64,000 nucleotides of DNA. It comes from Bolinopsis microptera. Its lineage: Eukaryota > Ctenophora > Tentaculata > Lobata > Bolinopsidae. Positions 46,279 to 58,000 of the stretch are shown one piece after another. The notes below the pieces were generated by a model. That model had not been told where the DNA came from and did not search any database. It saw nothing but the letters and a program-made list of their open reading frames with translations. How positions within the stretch are numbered: position 1 is the first letter of the stretch; each line of letters begins with the position of its first letter. A program made the position numbers and the translations under genes. The stretch spans positions 15,346,962-15,410,961 of the forward strand of contig NC_087074.1 of the NCBI RefSeq assembly GCF_026151205.1. Direction: 5' to 3'.

Positions 46279-48130
46279 AGAGTTATACCGTCCTAATATT
46301 TAAATTAGATTTATATATGTAAGATGTGAAGCAGGTTTCAGGGGTCCTGGTGGGAGTTAGGGACGGAATCAATGGGTCGGTGGGTAGTTGGGGTAACCAT
46401 GGCAACGTAATGCAGTAATGATGAAATGAGAGGGCAGGTCAATGATTGGCACAGAATTAGGGTGGTTGTCTAAGAGGGTAAAAGGTTTGTAACTACTGAT
46501 GTACGTGTGTGTGGGCCGTATAAAATACTTATTGTTAAATTGTGGTTCCTTCATGTCTACTGTAAACTGGAAGAGGATTTATATTTGCATTTTCTTAACA
46601 AAACAAGAACTATTCACTGTTATTCAGCCAAGAAAGTATTTTTTACCGGTCAATAAGGAAGCATTAACAATTTGTCAGAAATCAACATATATCCAAGAAA
46701 ACAGCAAAAAACTCAATTAATAACCGTAGAAATGAATCTGCACAAGATTTCCTGTCAGAATCACTCGCATATTATTATGCAGCAAAATTTCATAGCGCAT
46801 TCCAAACGTGGTTGGTCGAGCGGAGATCTAAATTTGTAAAAGCAGGTACCGAGAGAGATGACATTTGTCAAACCACCACTACCAATCCCTGTTCAACCAG
46901 CTGTCACGTGTACCTTGATTAGCTATTACCGGAATGTAATCATTCGGCGGAGAAAGAGGAGAATCTCTGAAACATTCCAGACTGTGGCTTTTACATACTT
47001 CAGTGAAATGTCCTAAAATAGCGCCGGGGCAGGAGGGGAGGAGGCTCTCTTTGGATCATGTAGGAGTGCTAAAAATGGAGACACGAGTCGGGATACTAAT
47101 AGGCAAACATCTGGCCCTGGCATGCAATCTAAATGGAATGTGACAAGATTCCTGTCCCTAAAAGGTATATGGAAATTTTATACTAAATAAAGTAATTTTG
47201 GAGATGTGTGATAACTAATAATTCATGACACATTCAGAGATGAATGAGTAGTCCAGTCTCTGAATTACAATATACGTATAGCTGTATAGCTCTGGAACAA
47301 GGTTAGCTAGCAGTGAGTCGTTATTATAAAGGAGCACAGTAGCAAGCTAACAGCTGCGCTAATAATAGGCCACTAAGCAGGGCTTTGTTAGTAAATATCG
47401 GGCAGGTAATATTAGAAATTAGTGGCATGAAAAGGAGGACGGCTCCCTGGATCAGCAGTGTGGTTGGAATGTCTGTGACAGAGATTAGGGAACAAAGGAA
47501 TGTTGGTCAGCAGTCACGACACAAGCAAGGTCGGGGTAATGCAACAGGACGCGTACGTAATGGTGGTTACTGTTCAGCTATCGATAAATATTAGGGGGAT
47601 GCGAAACTGTGCTTTAACTTTACCATACTACATGTAACAATGATATCAATTGTAAATATATGAGTATGTTTTCCGGAACTAGTAAAGTCATTAGGGTTCA
47701 ATATTCGAAATCGGAATAGTTTTCAAAAAGCTCAAAACTGCAACATTTATACAACAACAGCTTGTTCAAATCTGCAACATTAACATTGAAAGAACTTGTG
47801 GCGAACTGAATGTGGTGAAAGCAACCATCTAGCAGGGCACCTTGCTGACAGTGTTTTCGCAACATTCGCCCTCCGCAGAACTTAACCTGCACAATAATAT
47901 ATTTATAACTAAAAAGCTATCAGAGAGAAACAGAGAGTATGCTGCCACACGTTCAGAAATGTGATTAGGGCGGGTGTCCGTGGAGCTACAGTTTGACTTC
48001 CACTTCACACCTCCTGATAATAGAGCACTGTGGAGCAGCACGGGGAGATGAAGTACTAAACAAGTTCACACGGCGCCAACATACGCTGTGCACGTGAGAT
48101 ACTGACACTGTGGGGAGGCGATGTTGACAA
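46279..48130. other. Non-coding stretch between foldback and minisatellite
   Basis: No firmly supported gene. A cysteine-containing minus-strand frame preceded by TATTATTGTGCAG at about 47885 is exon-like but unsupported by a partner exon. Confidence 0.45.
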
Positions 48131-48525
48131 ATCTGACTATCAGTCTGCTCTATAGCATCTGACTATCAGTCTGCTCTATAGCATCTGACTATCAGTCTGC
48201 TCTATAACATCTGACTATCAGTCTGCTCTATAACATCTGACTATCAGTCTGCTCTATAACATCTGACTATCAGTCTGCTCTATAACATCTGACTATCAGT
48301 CTGCTCTATAGCATCTGACTATCAGTCTGCTCTATAACATCTGACTATCAGTCTGCTCTATAGCATCTGACTATCAGTCTGCTCTATAACATCTGACTAT
48401 CAGTCTGCTCTATAACATCTGACTATCAGTCTGCTCTATAACATCTGACTATCAGTCTGCTCTATAACATCTGACTATCAGTCTGCTCTATAACATCTGA
48501 CTATCAGTCTGCTCTATAACATCTG
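48131..48525. repeat. 26-bp minisatellite, 15 copies, one variable base
   Basis: Fifteen head-to-tail copies of a unit beginning ATCTGACTATCAGTCTGC and ending TCTATARC. The copies are identical except for one position (TATAGC or TATAAC). In order the variants read G G A A A A G A G A A A A A A. The lack of other differences implies recent homogenisation. Confidence 0.97.
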
Positions 48526-49567
48526 GCTAAACTAGCAAATTTCTTAACAACAACGAACGAGACTCGTACATATTAAGCTAGCAATAACATCTGTTATTGT
48601 ATCAAGTTAATGAATCCAATCGACATCCATTAGGACATGCAAATGTGCCAAACAGTGATCAGATGTCACGTGACGAAACTAAATACGGATCGGATACCAT
48701 GGCAACAAGATAGATACTATCAGAGCACGAACAGGATAAGATCTTGTTACAAGTTGAAACGAGCTCACCACCACCGTGAGTCCAGGATGCAACCACCTTA
48801 TCCTGCAGTCACGTGATCCAAATCATTAATCACGTGACACCAATTGTTAATTACACAAAGGATCCCACGTAATTAACCTCAATTATAATCGTGAAACAGG
48901 CCTAATTTGTAAAGCATGCCTCTTTGTATCAGTCATCAGCGAATTCAATGTGTCAGAAACTTTTGATAAGTGGTAACAGCAGTTCACTTTGATCAAACGG
49001 AAAATTCGTAAAACTGATAATATGTTGCACACGATATTTGAACCTTAATATTAACGATTGGCAAGGCTTCAAACGGCTAGTTAGGAGGGGGTGGAAGATG
49101 GGGGCCGCACCTAGAAATTAGATTTGTGTTAAGTGAGCGCCTAACTCTTGAAACCTGTATCTGAAAAATGGGGGCTAAAAAACCGTGGACCTAAAAGCCG
49201 TACAAATAATCTTATGTCTCCAATATTCTCCGATATTATTACATGCAATCGGTTATTATTTATTAAAATTTGGGATCACTATTTTGAGACATAACTTAGA
49301 ACAAGGTCATTGCACTTCGGTTACCATAGCGACGAGGTTCTCCTTGGCACGTTCTCAAGTATTTCACTCAGGCTAGGATGAGATAACATTCAGCTATAGC
49401 CATTCTCACAATTATAACTACATATTAAAAACAGAAAATTCAATAGAGATGATGGAGAGTGCTAATAAAAAACCCAGTTTCATGGACTAACTTTTTGAAA
49501 GGTACACTGACACGGAAATGGGCAGATAAAATCACGGCAGCTGGAGGGCCTGGGGAAATTTGGTAGC
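48526..49567. other. Non-coding stretch
   Basis: No supported gene. It contains a TCACGTGA-type pair at 48810 and 48831 (21 bp apart) and single sites nearby. Confidence 0.45.
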
Positions 49568-49962
49568 AGAACAATTCGATAACGATAAAGCGAGCACTAA
49601 TTTAATCACGGCAGATTACCTAGAAACTGTGGTCGGACTAGACCGGGAACCTGTATGGTCTGATCTAGACAATTTGACTGTGCCAAGATCATCCTCAAAT
49701 CAGTTCGTGACTCCCTCGGTAATATGCTGTGTTATATATTATTAGTTATAACTACTAATGATATTTTTAATAGATGCTAGACGCGCTTTTAGACGCGGTA
49801 ATTGATTTAGTGAAGGAATTAGAACTGAGAGCACAGACTTATTGTGTGATAATGAGAGTGGGGAGGCAACTCCAGTACAAACAGCATGTGTTGAGTGGCT
49901 CTCTTGGAAAGACTTTTGACCTTGAACCGACAACTATCAGAAAACCATTAATGTTAAGTTAG
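49568..49962 (+). CDS. Hypothetical two-exon gene segment with a 55-bp intron
   Basis: The first frame (open from about 49530, likely exon start 49568 or 49541) reads QFDNDKASTNLITADYLETV and onward to SSNQFVTPS, ending at donor TCG|GTAATA (49718). After a 55-bp intron (49719-49773), with a branch-point-like TACTAAT and a TTTTTAATAG acceptor, the second frame continues in phase 0. It reads MLDALLDAVIDLVKELELRA, then VGRQLQYKQHVLSGSLGKTF, and stops with TAG by 49962. A late donor-like GTTAAGT precedes that stop. The N-terminal half is acidic; the second exon begins with an amphipathic helix. I do not recognise the protein. Phase agreement across so short an intron is the main support. Confidence 0.42.
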
Positions 49963-50490
49963 TGGACCATCGCCATTTTTGCCATCCAATTTTTAAAATT
50001 CTCGAGAAAATGGCAAATAGCTACCCTACCTCGGAGCTCGCTAGGCTGTCGACAGAATTAGGGAGACGACACAGTAGGTGACTGGTGAGTAACCATTACG
50101 TTACGTTCTATTAGCACGTGCTGTTGTGGAGCTTCAAAGCTTGGTAAATGTTCAAAAATGAATTATTATTGGACCTTTTAAAATAATCGTTTTGGTAGTA
50201 ATTTTAGGTTTGTTTGGTTAATCTTTAAATGTGTACAGTTATAGAAATGATAGGAATTTATAGCTTTATAGGATTTTTGGAGACATTTTAGAAATGGGAT
50301 TTTTAGAAAAATGATGGAAAGTTTCCCACAGTTGAAAGGTGCTCAAAAGCTTTAGAAAATATGATAAGACTTTAAAAAACGGATGAAAATTTGCCTGCGC
50401 AGTGGTTGCAGACTGTTAGTTAAGCATCTCCCTAGACATTGCCATTGACGTTTGTGTTATGAGTGATTTTCTGACTGCTAATGAGTTGCT

Positions 50491-50527
50491 GTGGTTACCT
50501 CTTCTTAGCCGGAGAATAGGTAACCAC
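50491..50527. repeat. Perfect 10-bp-arm hairpin
   Basis: GTGGTTACCT at 50491-50500 pairs with AGGTAACCAC at 50518-50527 around a 17-nt loop. Confidence 0.7.
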
Positions 50528-50824
50528 ATGTTAAGTAGGCCTCTCACAAAACTTCTGACCAAAGTGAGAACTAAAACTTATGCCAAACACATCAGGCACA
50601 AAGCACACCATCAGTACTGCTTAGCACATGTAGAGTGATAACATAGAAGTTTAAGTGGAATTAAATAAAAGTTTGAGTACTAGCAGGCACAAAACATGTT
50701 AAAATGTTGTTAAATTTAAAATACGATCGCAAAGAACACATGTCTTCAAAACTATTGTCACAAAATAAGTGTCAGTCAAAACACTGTGCACACACATGAC
50801 ACAACTACCAAAATGTTTAAACAG

Positions 50825-51081
50825 GAAATGAGGTGCAACTTGAGACTAGGACGTGTTTGGAAATGTGTCAGAAACACACAAAAACAGGACCAGATTCCGC
50901 TGATAAGGTGCAGGAGCCAGGAAATGAGCCCTACTCGCTAATTACATGTACAGTTCCAGGATACATGGCTGGTAATTACATACTGTCTGCGGCTGTATCC
51001 GGAGACGGGCAAAACCACATACCAATCATACCTTGTACCATCCACAGAGTCACGCCTCAGGAATACCAGGCCCTCTCATAA
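50825..51081 (+). CDS. Candidate terminal exon, beta-rich domain (possibly IPT/TIG-like)
   Basis: Acceptor ATGTTTAAACAG precedes 50825 and an 84-codon frame runs to TAA at 51079-51081. It reads NEVQLETRTCLEMCQKHTK, then SLITCTVPGYMAGNYILSAA, then VSGDGQNHIPIIPCTIHRV, ending TPQEYQALS. The pattern xITCTVPxxxAGNYxLxxxV resembles the end of an IPT/TIG immunoglobulin-like domain, as found in receptors and PKHD1-type proteins. This is a pattern resemblance only. No upstream exon in matching phase was identified. It lies immediately upstream of the decayed LINE. Confidence 0.38.
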
Positions 51082-51153
51082 TCATTTCATATTTTATTCA
51101 ATATTCACGAAGTTAGATCGATATGCTAGAAGACACCGAACAGAGAGAAAACT

Positions 51154-51191
<38 letters not shown>

Positions 51192-51199
51192 CACTACCG

Positions 51200-51594
51200 A
51201 AGTATATATGCACTACCGAAGTATATGGATTAGAGCAACCCAAACAGACACCAACGCGAGGAAGTTCAAACGAGTTCAGGCATTGGCATTGAGAATGATG
51301 TCTGGTGCCATGCCTAGTACTCCCTTCATCGCACTGAACCACCTCACTAACACTCCAGATATCATACTTTTCCTGAGAGGTGAAGCAGCAAAGGGCACAG
51401 CCAGGCTTCAAGCTTATGGAAGCCTAACCCTCGAAACTATCGCCCCCAGAAAAGGTACCATCACAACTCACACCACTATCAACAAACAATTCATGGTAGA
51501 TCTCAACATACCACCCAAAGCAGAGAGAGACCTATCTATACCAACCATGATGCTTGAACGACGCTTCACGGTCACCCCATCTCCTGGGAGCTGA
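51200..51594 (+). pseudogene. Reverse transcriptase C-terminal remnant of the LINE
   Basis: This is the longest open piece of the LINE. Read through, it contains the thumb-region pattern KRVQALALRMMSGAMPSTP, then ALNHLTNTPDIILFLRGEAA, typical of LINE reverse transcriptases after the catalytic core. The YxDD active site is not present in this copy. The frame breaks before RNase H. Confidence 0.85.
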
Positions 51595-51629
51595 CAACAT
51601 TGTTATAGAGGCTCACTCCAAAAACACCA

Positions 51630-52050
51630 TGACAACATCCCCAGTGAAACCCATTCACCTGCTACACAACGGGTCACGCACAGACTCAGGTAGCGGGGCT
51701 GGTTATATTATCACCACAGACAACAACACACTACACTAAGATGAAAGAACAATCACGCTTCCCGAATTTATTGCACCGTTTATCAAACAAACTCACTGCC
51801 TCATCGAAGCTTGTAAATATCTATCAACTATACACACCACACATCATCATAAGGCAGACAGTCTCACCTCAATTCAATCCATATCCTCACCTTCAAACGA
51901 GGAGTAGGACGACTAGAGACTGTTACGCGCGACAACCCTCAATACACTCCGGATCCACTACACCTTAGAATCAGATGGATAGCTCACACCATTGATTGGG
52001 GGTAATTAAAAGCAGACGAGCTGGCCAAAAATGGTTACAACCAGTGAATC
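51630..52050 (+). pseudogene. RNase H domain remnant of the LINE
   Basis: Pieces in different frames match the start (HNGSRTDSGSGAG), middle (about 51735-51900, TITLPEF and IEACKYLST-like) and end (ADELAKNG) of an RNase H domain. The first catalytic Asp is changed to Asn and several frameshifts intervene, so it is inactive. Confidence 0.8.
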
Positions 52051-52239
52051 CCCTTTGAATTGCCAATACCACAATCATACATCAAAAAAACGCCTGAACA
52101 ACGACAAAGTCACAAACTTAATCACGAATCAATGGATTAACTGATGGTCCCAGACACACTAACTACACTGACATAAAAACATCTACTTCCAAAATCTAAC
52201 ACTACAACCAGTAACCCCAGACAAAATTATAGAACTCTC

Positions 52240-53075
52240 TGCATTGCACCCTCATCACGGGACATTGTGGCCTATCAACAAACACCTACACACTATTCGC
52301 AATCAGACACCAATCATGACATCCACAAATCAGACACAAGTGCTATGTCCAAAATGGCTGCACGGAGAGGAGACCGTCTCACACTTTTCTCGGACAGTGC
52401 CCGGCTTTGCCCAAATAAGAGGTCAAAATTTCCGGACAACACATCTCTGTCAATGAATATACGACAACCAAACACAATCTCCCCCATTGTCAACTTACAA
52501 ACCACACTAAAAGTTTTATCGACTAGCCGGAAAATCCCGAAAATAAGCGTCATAACCAATTATCGAGCCCAGCTATTGAGAGGTGGCTGCGTCTCTCAAA
52601 GTGGGCGTCAAGTTTTTAATTGATCCGTGAGCACTGTTCCCAGTATTTAACGAGAAAAAGGAGAAAACTATCGCAGTTCGGACGCTGTTCGGAAAGTGCA
52701 GAACTCGGGTAGAAACGTGACATCACACTGAACACAGGAACTGAGTGAGAACATCATCAAAAATACTCGCTCAACACAACACAGCAACAACAGACAAACT
52801 TACCGAACTGCAGTGCACCTCATTCACGGACATTGTGGCCTCAACACCACTACACACCATCACAAAGTAGGACACAAGTGCTTTCCTCAAATGCGGCGAC
52901 GAAGAGGATACTGTCCTCAACACTTTCCGACAGTGCCCGGCTATGCCCAAAATCAAAGAGGTCAATATATCCGGGACTACCTACCTTCTCTGTCAATGAC
53001 ATATTAGAACAACCACCCATCTCCACCATGTCAACTTTACAAACCACACTAAACCTTAGTGGAAGCCATAGGAGT
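52240..53075 (+). repeat. Tandem partial duplication of the LINE 3' region
   Basis: 52240-52560 and 52790-53075 are diverged copies of the same segment. Both contain GGACATTGTGGCCT, GACAGTGCCCGGCT, TCTGTCAATGA and ACTTACAAACCACACTAAA-like blocks in the same order. A spacer of about 230 bp lies between. It could be a nested second insertion or an internal duplication. Confidence 0.75.
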
Positions 53076-53326
53076 TGACAGACATGTTAAAATAGCGAAT
53101 ACTTTAACACCGACTTACTTTCGCCTCTCACTTCCACACTCAACCAGCACTTAAGCGCTTATCTATGACACACCCACAACACTTACCATCATCCTTGATT
53201 TACACAACTTGATTCCACTGGCATCCTCCCACATGACTGCCAAACCCCAGAGGTAGGCAAAGCAATCATATGCTATCCTCTCGTGGGCCAACCAGGCCCA
53301 GCCTCTCTTTAAAAAAAAAAAAAAAA

Positions 53327-54840
53327 GGACGGAGGAAAGCTGGCATTACCTGAGTTAAAACTTTCCATAGAGAGCAATTTTACAATGATCTATACATTTT
53401 CTTAACGACGGACAATAGGCAGGGCTGCAGGAAAGCACACGGCAACCACTCAGAACACAATATCCCATCATGTGACATGTCACATGACACAAGAAAGCAA
53501 TCATCTCAGCAGGGGTACGGAGAGTTCCCCACCAGGAAATCGTAAGATCCCCGGAAAGTCACAGTACAGATAATACTACATGTTGTGCTCAGATACTATC
53601 ACGTGATCTGATACCTATCACGTGATCATCCTACCATGCTCTATTCTGGGAGGGAGCGATTCTTCTTATTCTCACGGTCCAGCGCTACACACGTGCTGTA
53701 TTATTTCAGCTTCCTCTCCGGGCACGTTAGAAGTCACATCTTGTCCTGGGAACAACATGTGGCCCGGAAATCATACCGGAAGTATTACATGTAGTACTAA
53801 TTGTTTTAAATCAATCTCGTGTCTTGAAATGTACTGATTACCACTAAAGAGGGAGATTAGATTGTACGAGAAATAGTGATCACGTGATATCACGTGATAG
53901 GGGGCTTGTTATGGAAAAACAGTGTATTTATCAAGCAGATAGCGTGCTGGCAGGCCTGTTTAGAGCTGGATCATGGTTAGTGGCCAGGTAGCTAGAGGCT
54001 GATCTATACTGTTAACGGAATAGTCTGTGATTTGGAGATCACATGTGAAAGGATTGTGTGTATTATATATATGACCGATATGGCAGCTTTTCAAAAGGAG
54101 AAATGAATGTTCAGGATTGGTCTATTTGGCGGCTCTCTTGATCAGCTTTGACCTGTCAGACAGGATTGACGCTGATCTGGAAGCTTTTAGAAACTTGTTC
54201 TACTTCTAACAAAGAACATTAAACAACTTATGTTGAGATCAAACATTTGACTATTTTAGTATCTTTGTTAATAATTTGCAAGGTCTCAAGAGCGTGATTA
54301 ATCTAAGTAGGGCCTGAGAATCATTTAGATGGAGAAATGAATATTTAGGAAGGGCGGCTCACCACCCTGAACTAGATTAACTCTGATCTTGAACTTTTAA
54401 GAAATTTGCCTAATACCTTAATGAAGAAAACAAACAAAGAACTCTGAACCTTGAATGAGGAGATCTGAAGCTTGACTCTTTAAGTACCTACCCTAGCTAA
54501 GAAGTTTTGTTTATGATTCGTAAGGTCTCAACATAGTAGGGCATGAGAAGAATCATTTAGAGTTAGAGTGTTCCCTAAATTGCTTTAACCTTTTATCAAG
54601 GACATGGTTAAGTCATGACCTTCAAAACTTTGACTTGCAGAGGAGGTTACACAGAAGTATCGTGTAATATTTACATGAATATGAATATTGACAAGCAGGA
54701 GCCGGGGTCAGAAGGTAGAGATTGTAAAATGCTGAGATAAAATCTGCGAGACACTGAGACAATAACTATAAAAGTACGGACTAGTTCAATTAAGGGCAAC
54801 TTATTAATTAAGGGCAATTAAGGGCGACTTATTCCCTAGA
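53327..54840. other. Non-coding stretch with phased CACGTG sites
   Basis: No supported gene. CACGTG pairs occur at 53600/53619 and 53881/53891. Short semi-repeated segments near 54100-54550 (GGTCTCAA, AGAATCATTTAGA, GAAATGAATRTT) suggest an old duplication. Confidence 0.5.
53600..53896. promoter_or_regulatory. Two pairs of TCACGTGA sites
   Basis: ATCACGTGAT occurs at 53600 and 53619 (19 bp apart) and again at 53881 and 53891 (exactly 10 bp apart). A regulatory role is inferred from motif identity and helical spacing only. Confidence 0.35.
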
Positions 54841-55032
54841 TCAGGCTGAAAATGAATGTAGCCAAGATTTAACAAATAGTATTTCAATACTTCCTGAATA
54901 ACTGTTCACTGTAAATAGTTTCAATCGTAATCTTTGAAGAATCCGTTCAATTTTAGTTTTAAGTCTATTGTCCTGACAAAAATTCAATAGACCCGGTAGC
55001 TGACCAGTCTCCATGGGATCCAAACAGATGGT
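54841..55032 (-). CDS. Candidate terminal exon, unknown
   Basis: A very good acceptor (TGATATTTCCTTCAG) precedes 55032. A 63-codon frame then reads TICLDPMETGQLPGLLNFCQ, then DNRLKTKIERILQRLRLKLF, and ends in TGA at 54841-54843. The middle is a basic amphipathic helix. No upstream exon was found in 55033-56000 with matching phase 0 and equal quality, and the family is not recognised. Confidence 0.4.
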   Translation of the reverse strand, partial: TICLDPMETGQLPGLLNFCQDNRLKTKIERILQRLRLKLFTVNSYSGSIEILFVKSWLHSFSA

Positions 55033-58000
55033 CTGAAGGAAATATCAGGAAAACAAACGATCAAACACACCAAACAAAAGAACAACCCGAGACCTTTGGG
55101 TCGGATTAGAGCGAGAGCGGGTAACAACAAAGAACAACTCGTGAAGAAGCCAGAAAGTTTAGAGAGCGTGTATTAACGTTCATTGGATTTGAGAGGAGGA
55201 TAGCACCTATAAAGAGCTGCTGAACATCTGGTCTTATCTAGTGGTGAATATATCAGGTATCTGACGACACGTGATATCAGGTATCTGAATACACGTGATC
55301 GACGATCGTATCTCTTCTCTGATCCGCTAAATAACGGAGGTAGAACGAAACAAAAACACCATTATTATGACGGGTCTGACAAGAGACATGGTGAATGAGT
55401 AATGACTGGTGGTGTTGCCGGGGTTCAGGTAGGTGTGTACCATGAAACTCGATGCCAGTCACCTCCCCCTGAACACAGGTTCAAATACCACTTGGCAGGA
55501 TGCCATGATACCCAGGGACGTCTCTCTCATGTACCACACGTTAATTGGGATGGTTTGTAACATGATTTTAAATTAATGTGGTCTAGTTCGTACTCGTGTT
55601 TCTATTAGCATATTCATGATAAATATAGCCCGTGAGGTATGAATAAGAAAATTACAATATTTAAGTTCCAGGTACCAAGTTTCCCGAGGAGGGACCACAA
55701 GCAAGGGTGTGTGAGCAAGATGCAAAAAGCAAGTTTAGCCATGCGGTGCCAAGAAATATTTAATGTTTGCCAAGAAATGATATGTTTGCAAATATAGAAT
55801 ACTCGGCGTAACGACTTGGTAATTGGGAATCGGTATGGGGGTACGACAATATCAGATCCAATACTTCAAAAACAGAGCACGTGTACAAAACACACCCACG
55901 TGGTGGGGACAACTTGCACGTGCACATCTGTGTCACGTGACTAAGTCGGATTTAAACCTTTTCAGTAGACTGGTTTGGCGCTTCTGCCTGAATTTCAATA
56001 GGGGTTTGTCGCACAATTGACGCAAGTGCCTCGACAAATGCGCCATAGCGCTCACCGAGAGTGCAATTTGAGTGCAATTTGGAGTTTATAGTCACTAATT
56101 AGGGTGATTATCAAACCTATCAAGTGTATTTCGTTGGGTATTTGACTAATGTCTTCTATCACTAGACTTGGTAAGCTTTTTCTCGATAGCTTCCTGGCGG
56201 GTACATCATCTGGCGGTGACTCAAAAAGCGCGGAAGCCTGACTAAAATTATACCTGAACCAAGAGATTCATACTGGGATACTACTATTAGTTCACATTTT
56301 GAGTTAGTGTAGTGATTCAGTGCAAGTGTTTCCACTACACAAGCTAAACCTGGGTCAGGGAGAATGACATATTACACACCGGAATTTGAGGTTGTTTTCT
56401 GCCTAAACCCGCATCATTGCTCCAAATGTGAGCATGACAAAGTGAAGGAATAGGTGGCTGGCGTTGATACAACTACACAAAACGTGCGACTGAAAACGAT
56501 TGAATTATTTAAACGAAAACGTTCTGCCGTGCCATAACCTCTCAGAACCTTGCCTAAAATTTAATCTACAAAAAATGTCTCACGCTTGGAAGAACTAGAA
56601 CAGCCAAATACTCAGCACTCACGCTCAATATAATATCAAAAAGTGTAACCTAGAAAGAACCAAAGATCTAGTATATATTATTCAGGAGTATGTTCAGTGT
56701 TCACTGTTCAGGTCATGTGGTTGTTCCTCAAAGCTGTGTTTCAGTCATAAAATGGAGGTCTCGAATGATAGTCTATTAATAGAACTACTAATGACTGATA
56801 GGCTGGACAATGAGTTTGTAATCTCATGATGGAACATAAAACTAGCAATAAACCGCTCTCACTAAATATGATACCCAGGTTCAAGGCCACTACATGACGT
56901 ACGGGGCTGCCGAGGCTTACTAAGCGTTAGAAAGTGGAAACACGACTTGTGCCTAAAATTATAAACACGCTCTTTGGTGAAATCATACAATAACATATTG
57001 GAAAGTTTGTTTTACTAAAAAGTTTGTTGCGTGCAACTTCTTTGCTTAGAATCATTGAGATAGATAGTGGCCTGGAAATAGGACATATACCCAAAATTTA
57101 AATTTTTCGGAGAAATCATACAAATTGTCGAGTCTAATTTAACGGAACTGAGGGGTGTTACTGTTACTCTTTCCTAGGCAAAACGGAAATTCCAAAACCA
57201 AAATACTGTCAACACTGCTTTATTATACAACACATAATTTTAGGAAGATTTTATAAGATGAATAAATTCAAGAATTCAACAACCCGTTATCTGGTGTTTC
57301 CAACCAAAATTAAGTAAATTCACGCCAAACCAGCGGCTAAAATCATCCAAAATACAAACCGTGTGGGATAAACCTGCTATTTCAATCATTTTATAGGAAT
57401 TTGCGGAATTTGATCAGGTTCAAAGGGAAGCCAAACCCAGCTGTATGCTGGAACAAAGTAGTTTACGCCAGGCTCTCTTTAATCTCCAGGATGGGTAACT
57501 TAATGTGGCGATCACGTGGTAGTCATAGGAACATCACGTGACAACCACATGATATTCAAGGTGGAGTATTGGAACATCGCTACTCACTAGGTATATAAAA
57601 AAGTCCTGATAAGAAACCAGAGTTGAAAGTGTTGCGTATTTCACCTGTACCAATCACAACAATTAAGTGCTCTGTTTCGGACCTTAGGTCGATACATGTG
57701 AAGCCACGTATCGGACGATTAGCAGCAGCTTAAAGCGCTTTCAGGCCCATCAGATCTTAAGAGCTAACGGCAATTAATGAACTTAGAAAATATGAATACC
57801 ACGCACACGAATTACTCGCAACTACTCAAAGACTGCGAATTATCTGCAAAATTTCACAAAGCCAAGCATTTCAAGTACTTTTAAAAGCTTCCATCTCGCT
57901 AAAATGAGCAGACGAGGATTAACACGTAACTGGTTATAGTGAATTAATGGTCAACAGGTATACTACACAGAGGAATTGGAGTATCTAGATACGTCAACAT

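Larger units (their letters stand above)
51100..53326 (+). mobile_element. Decayed non-LTR retrotransposon (LINE) 3' fragment: RT thumb, RNase H, poly-A
   Basis: From 5' to 3': an RT C-terminal or thumb remnant (51200-51420; RVQALALRMMSGAMPSTP followed by FLRGEAAKGTARLQAYG); an RNase H start (about 51660-51720; NGSRTDSGSGAGYIIT, with N replacing the catalytic D of DGS); an RNase H end (about 51990-52045; ADELAKNGYNQ); and a C-terminal Cys-containing motif of the type CPK...EETVSHF...VPGFAQIRGQ (about 52350-52430). That last part is present a second time at about 52790-53075. A run of 16 A ends it at 53311-53326. Multiple frameshifts and stops run throughout. The layout fits LINEs that carry RNase H (Jockey/I/R1-like groups). 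The 5' RT core and endonuclease are missing, as in 5'-truncated copies. Confidence 0.9.

Noticed and set aside
47698-48041. Cysteine-containing minus frames after TTGTGCAG
   Set aside because: Two competing frames, no partner exon, no recognisable motif.
48131-48525. CRISPR-like array
   Set aside because: Repeats are head-to-tail with no unique spacers, and the genome is eukaryotic; it is a minisatellite.
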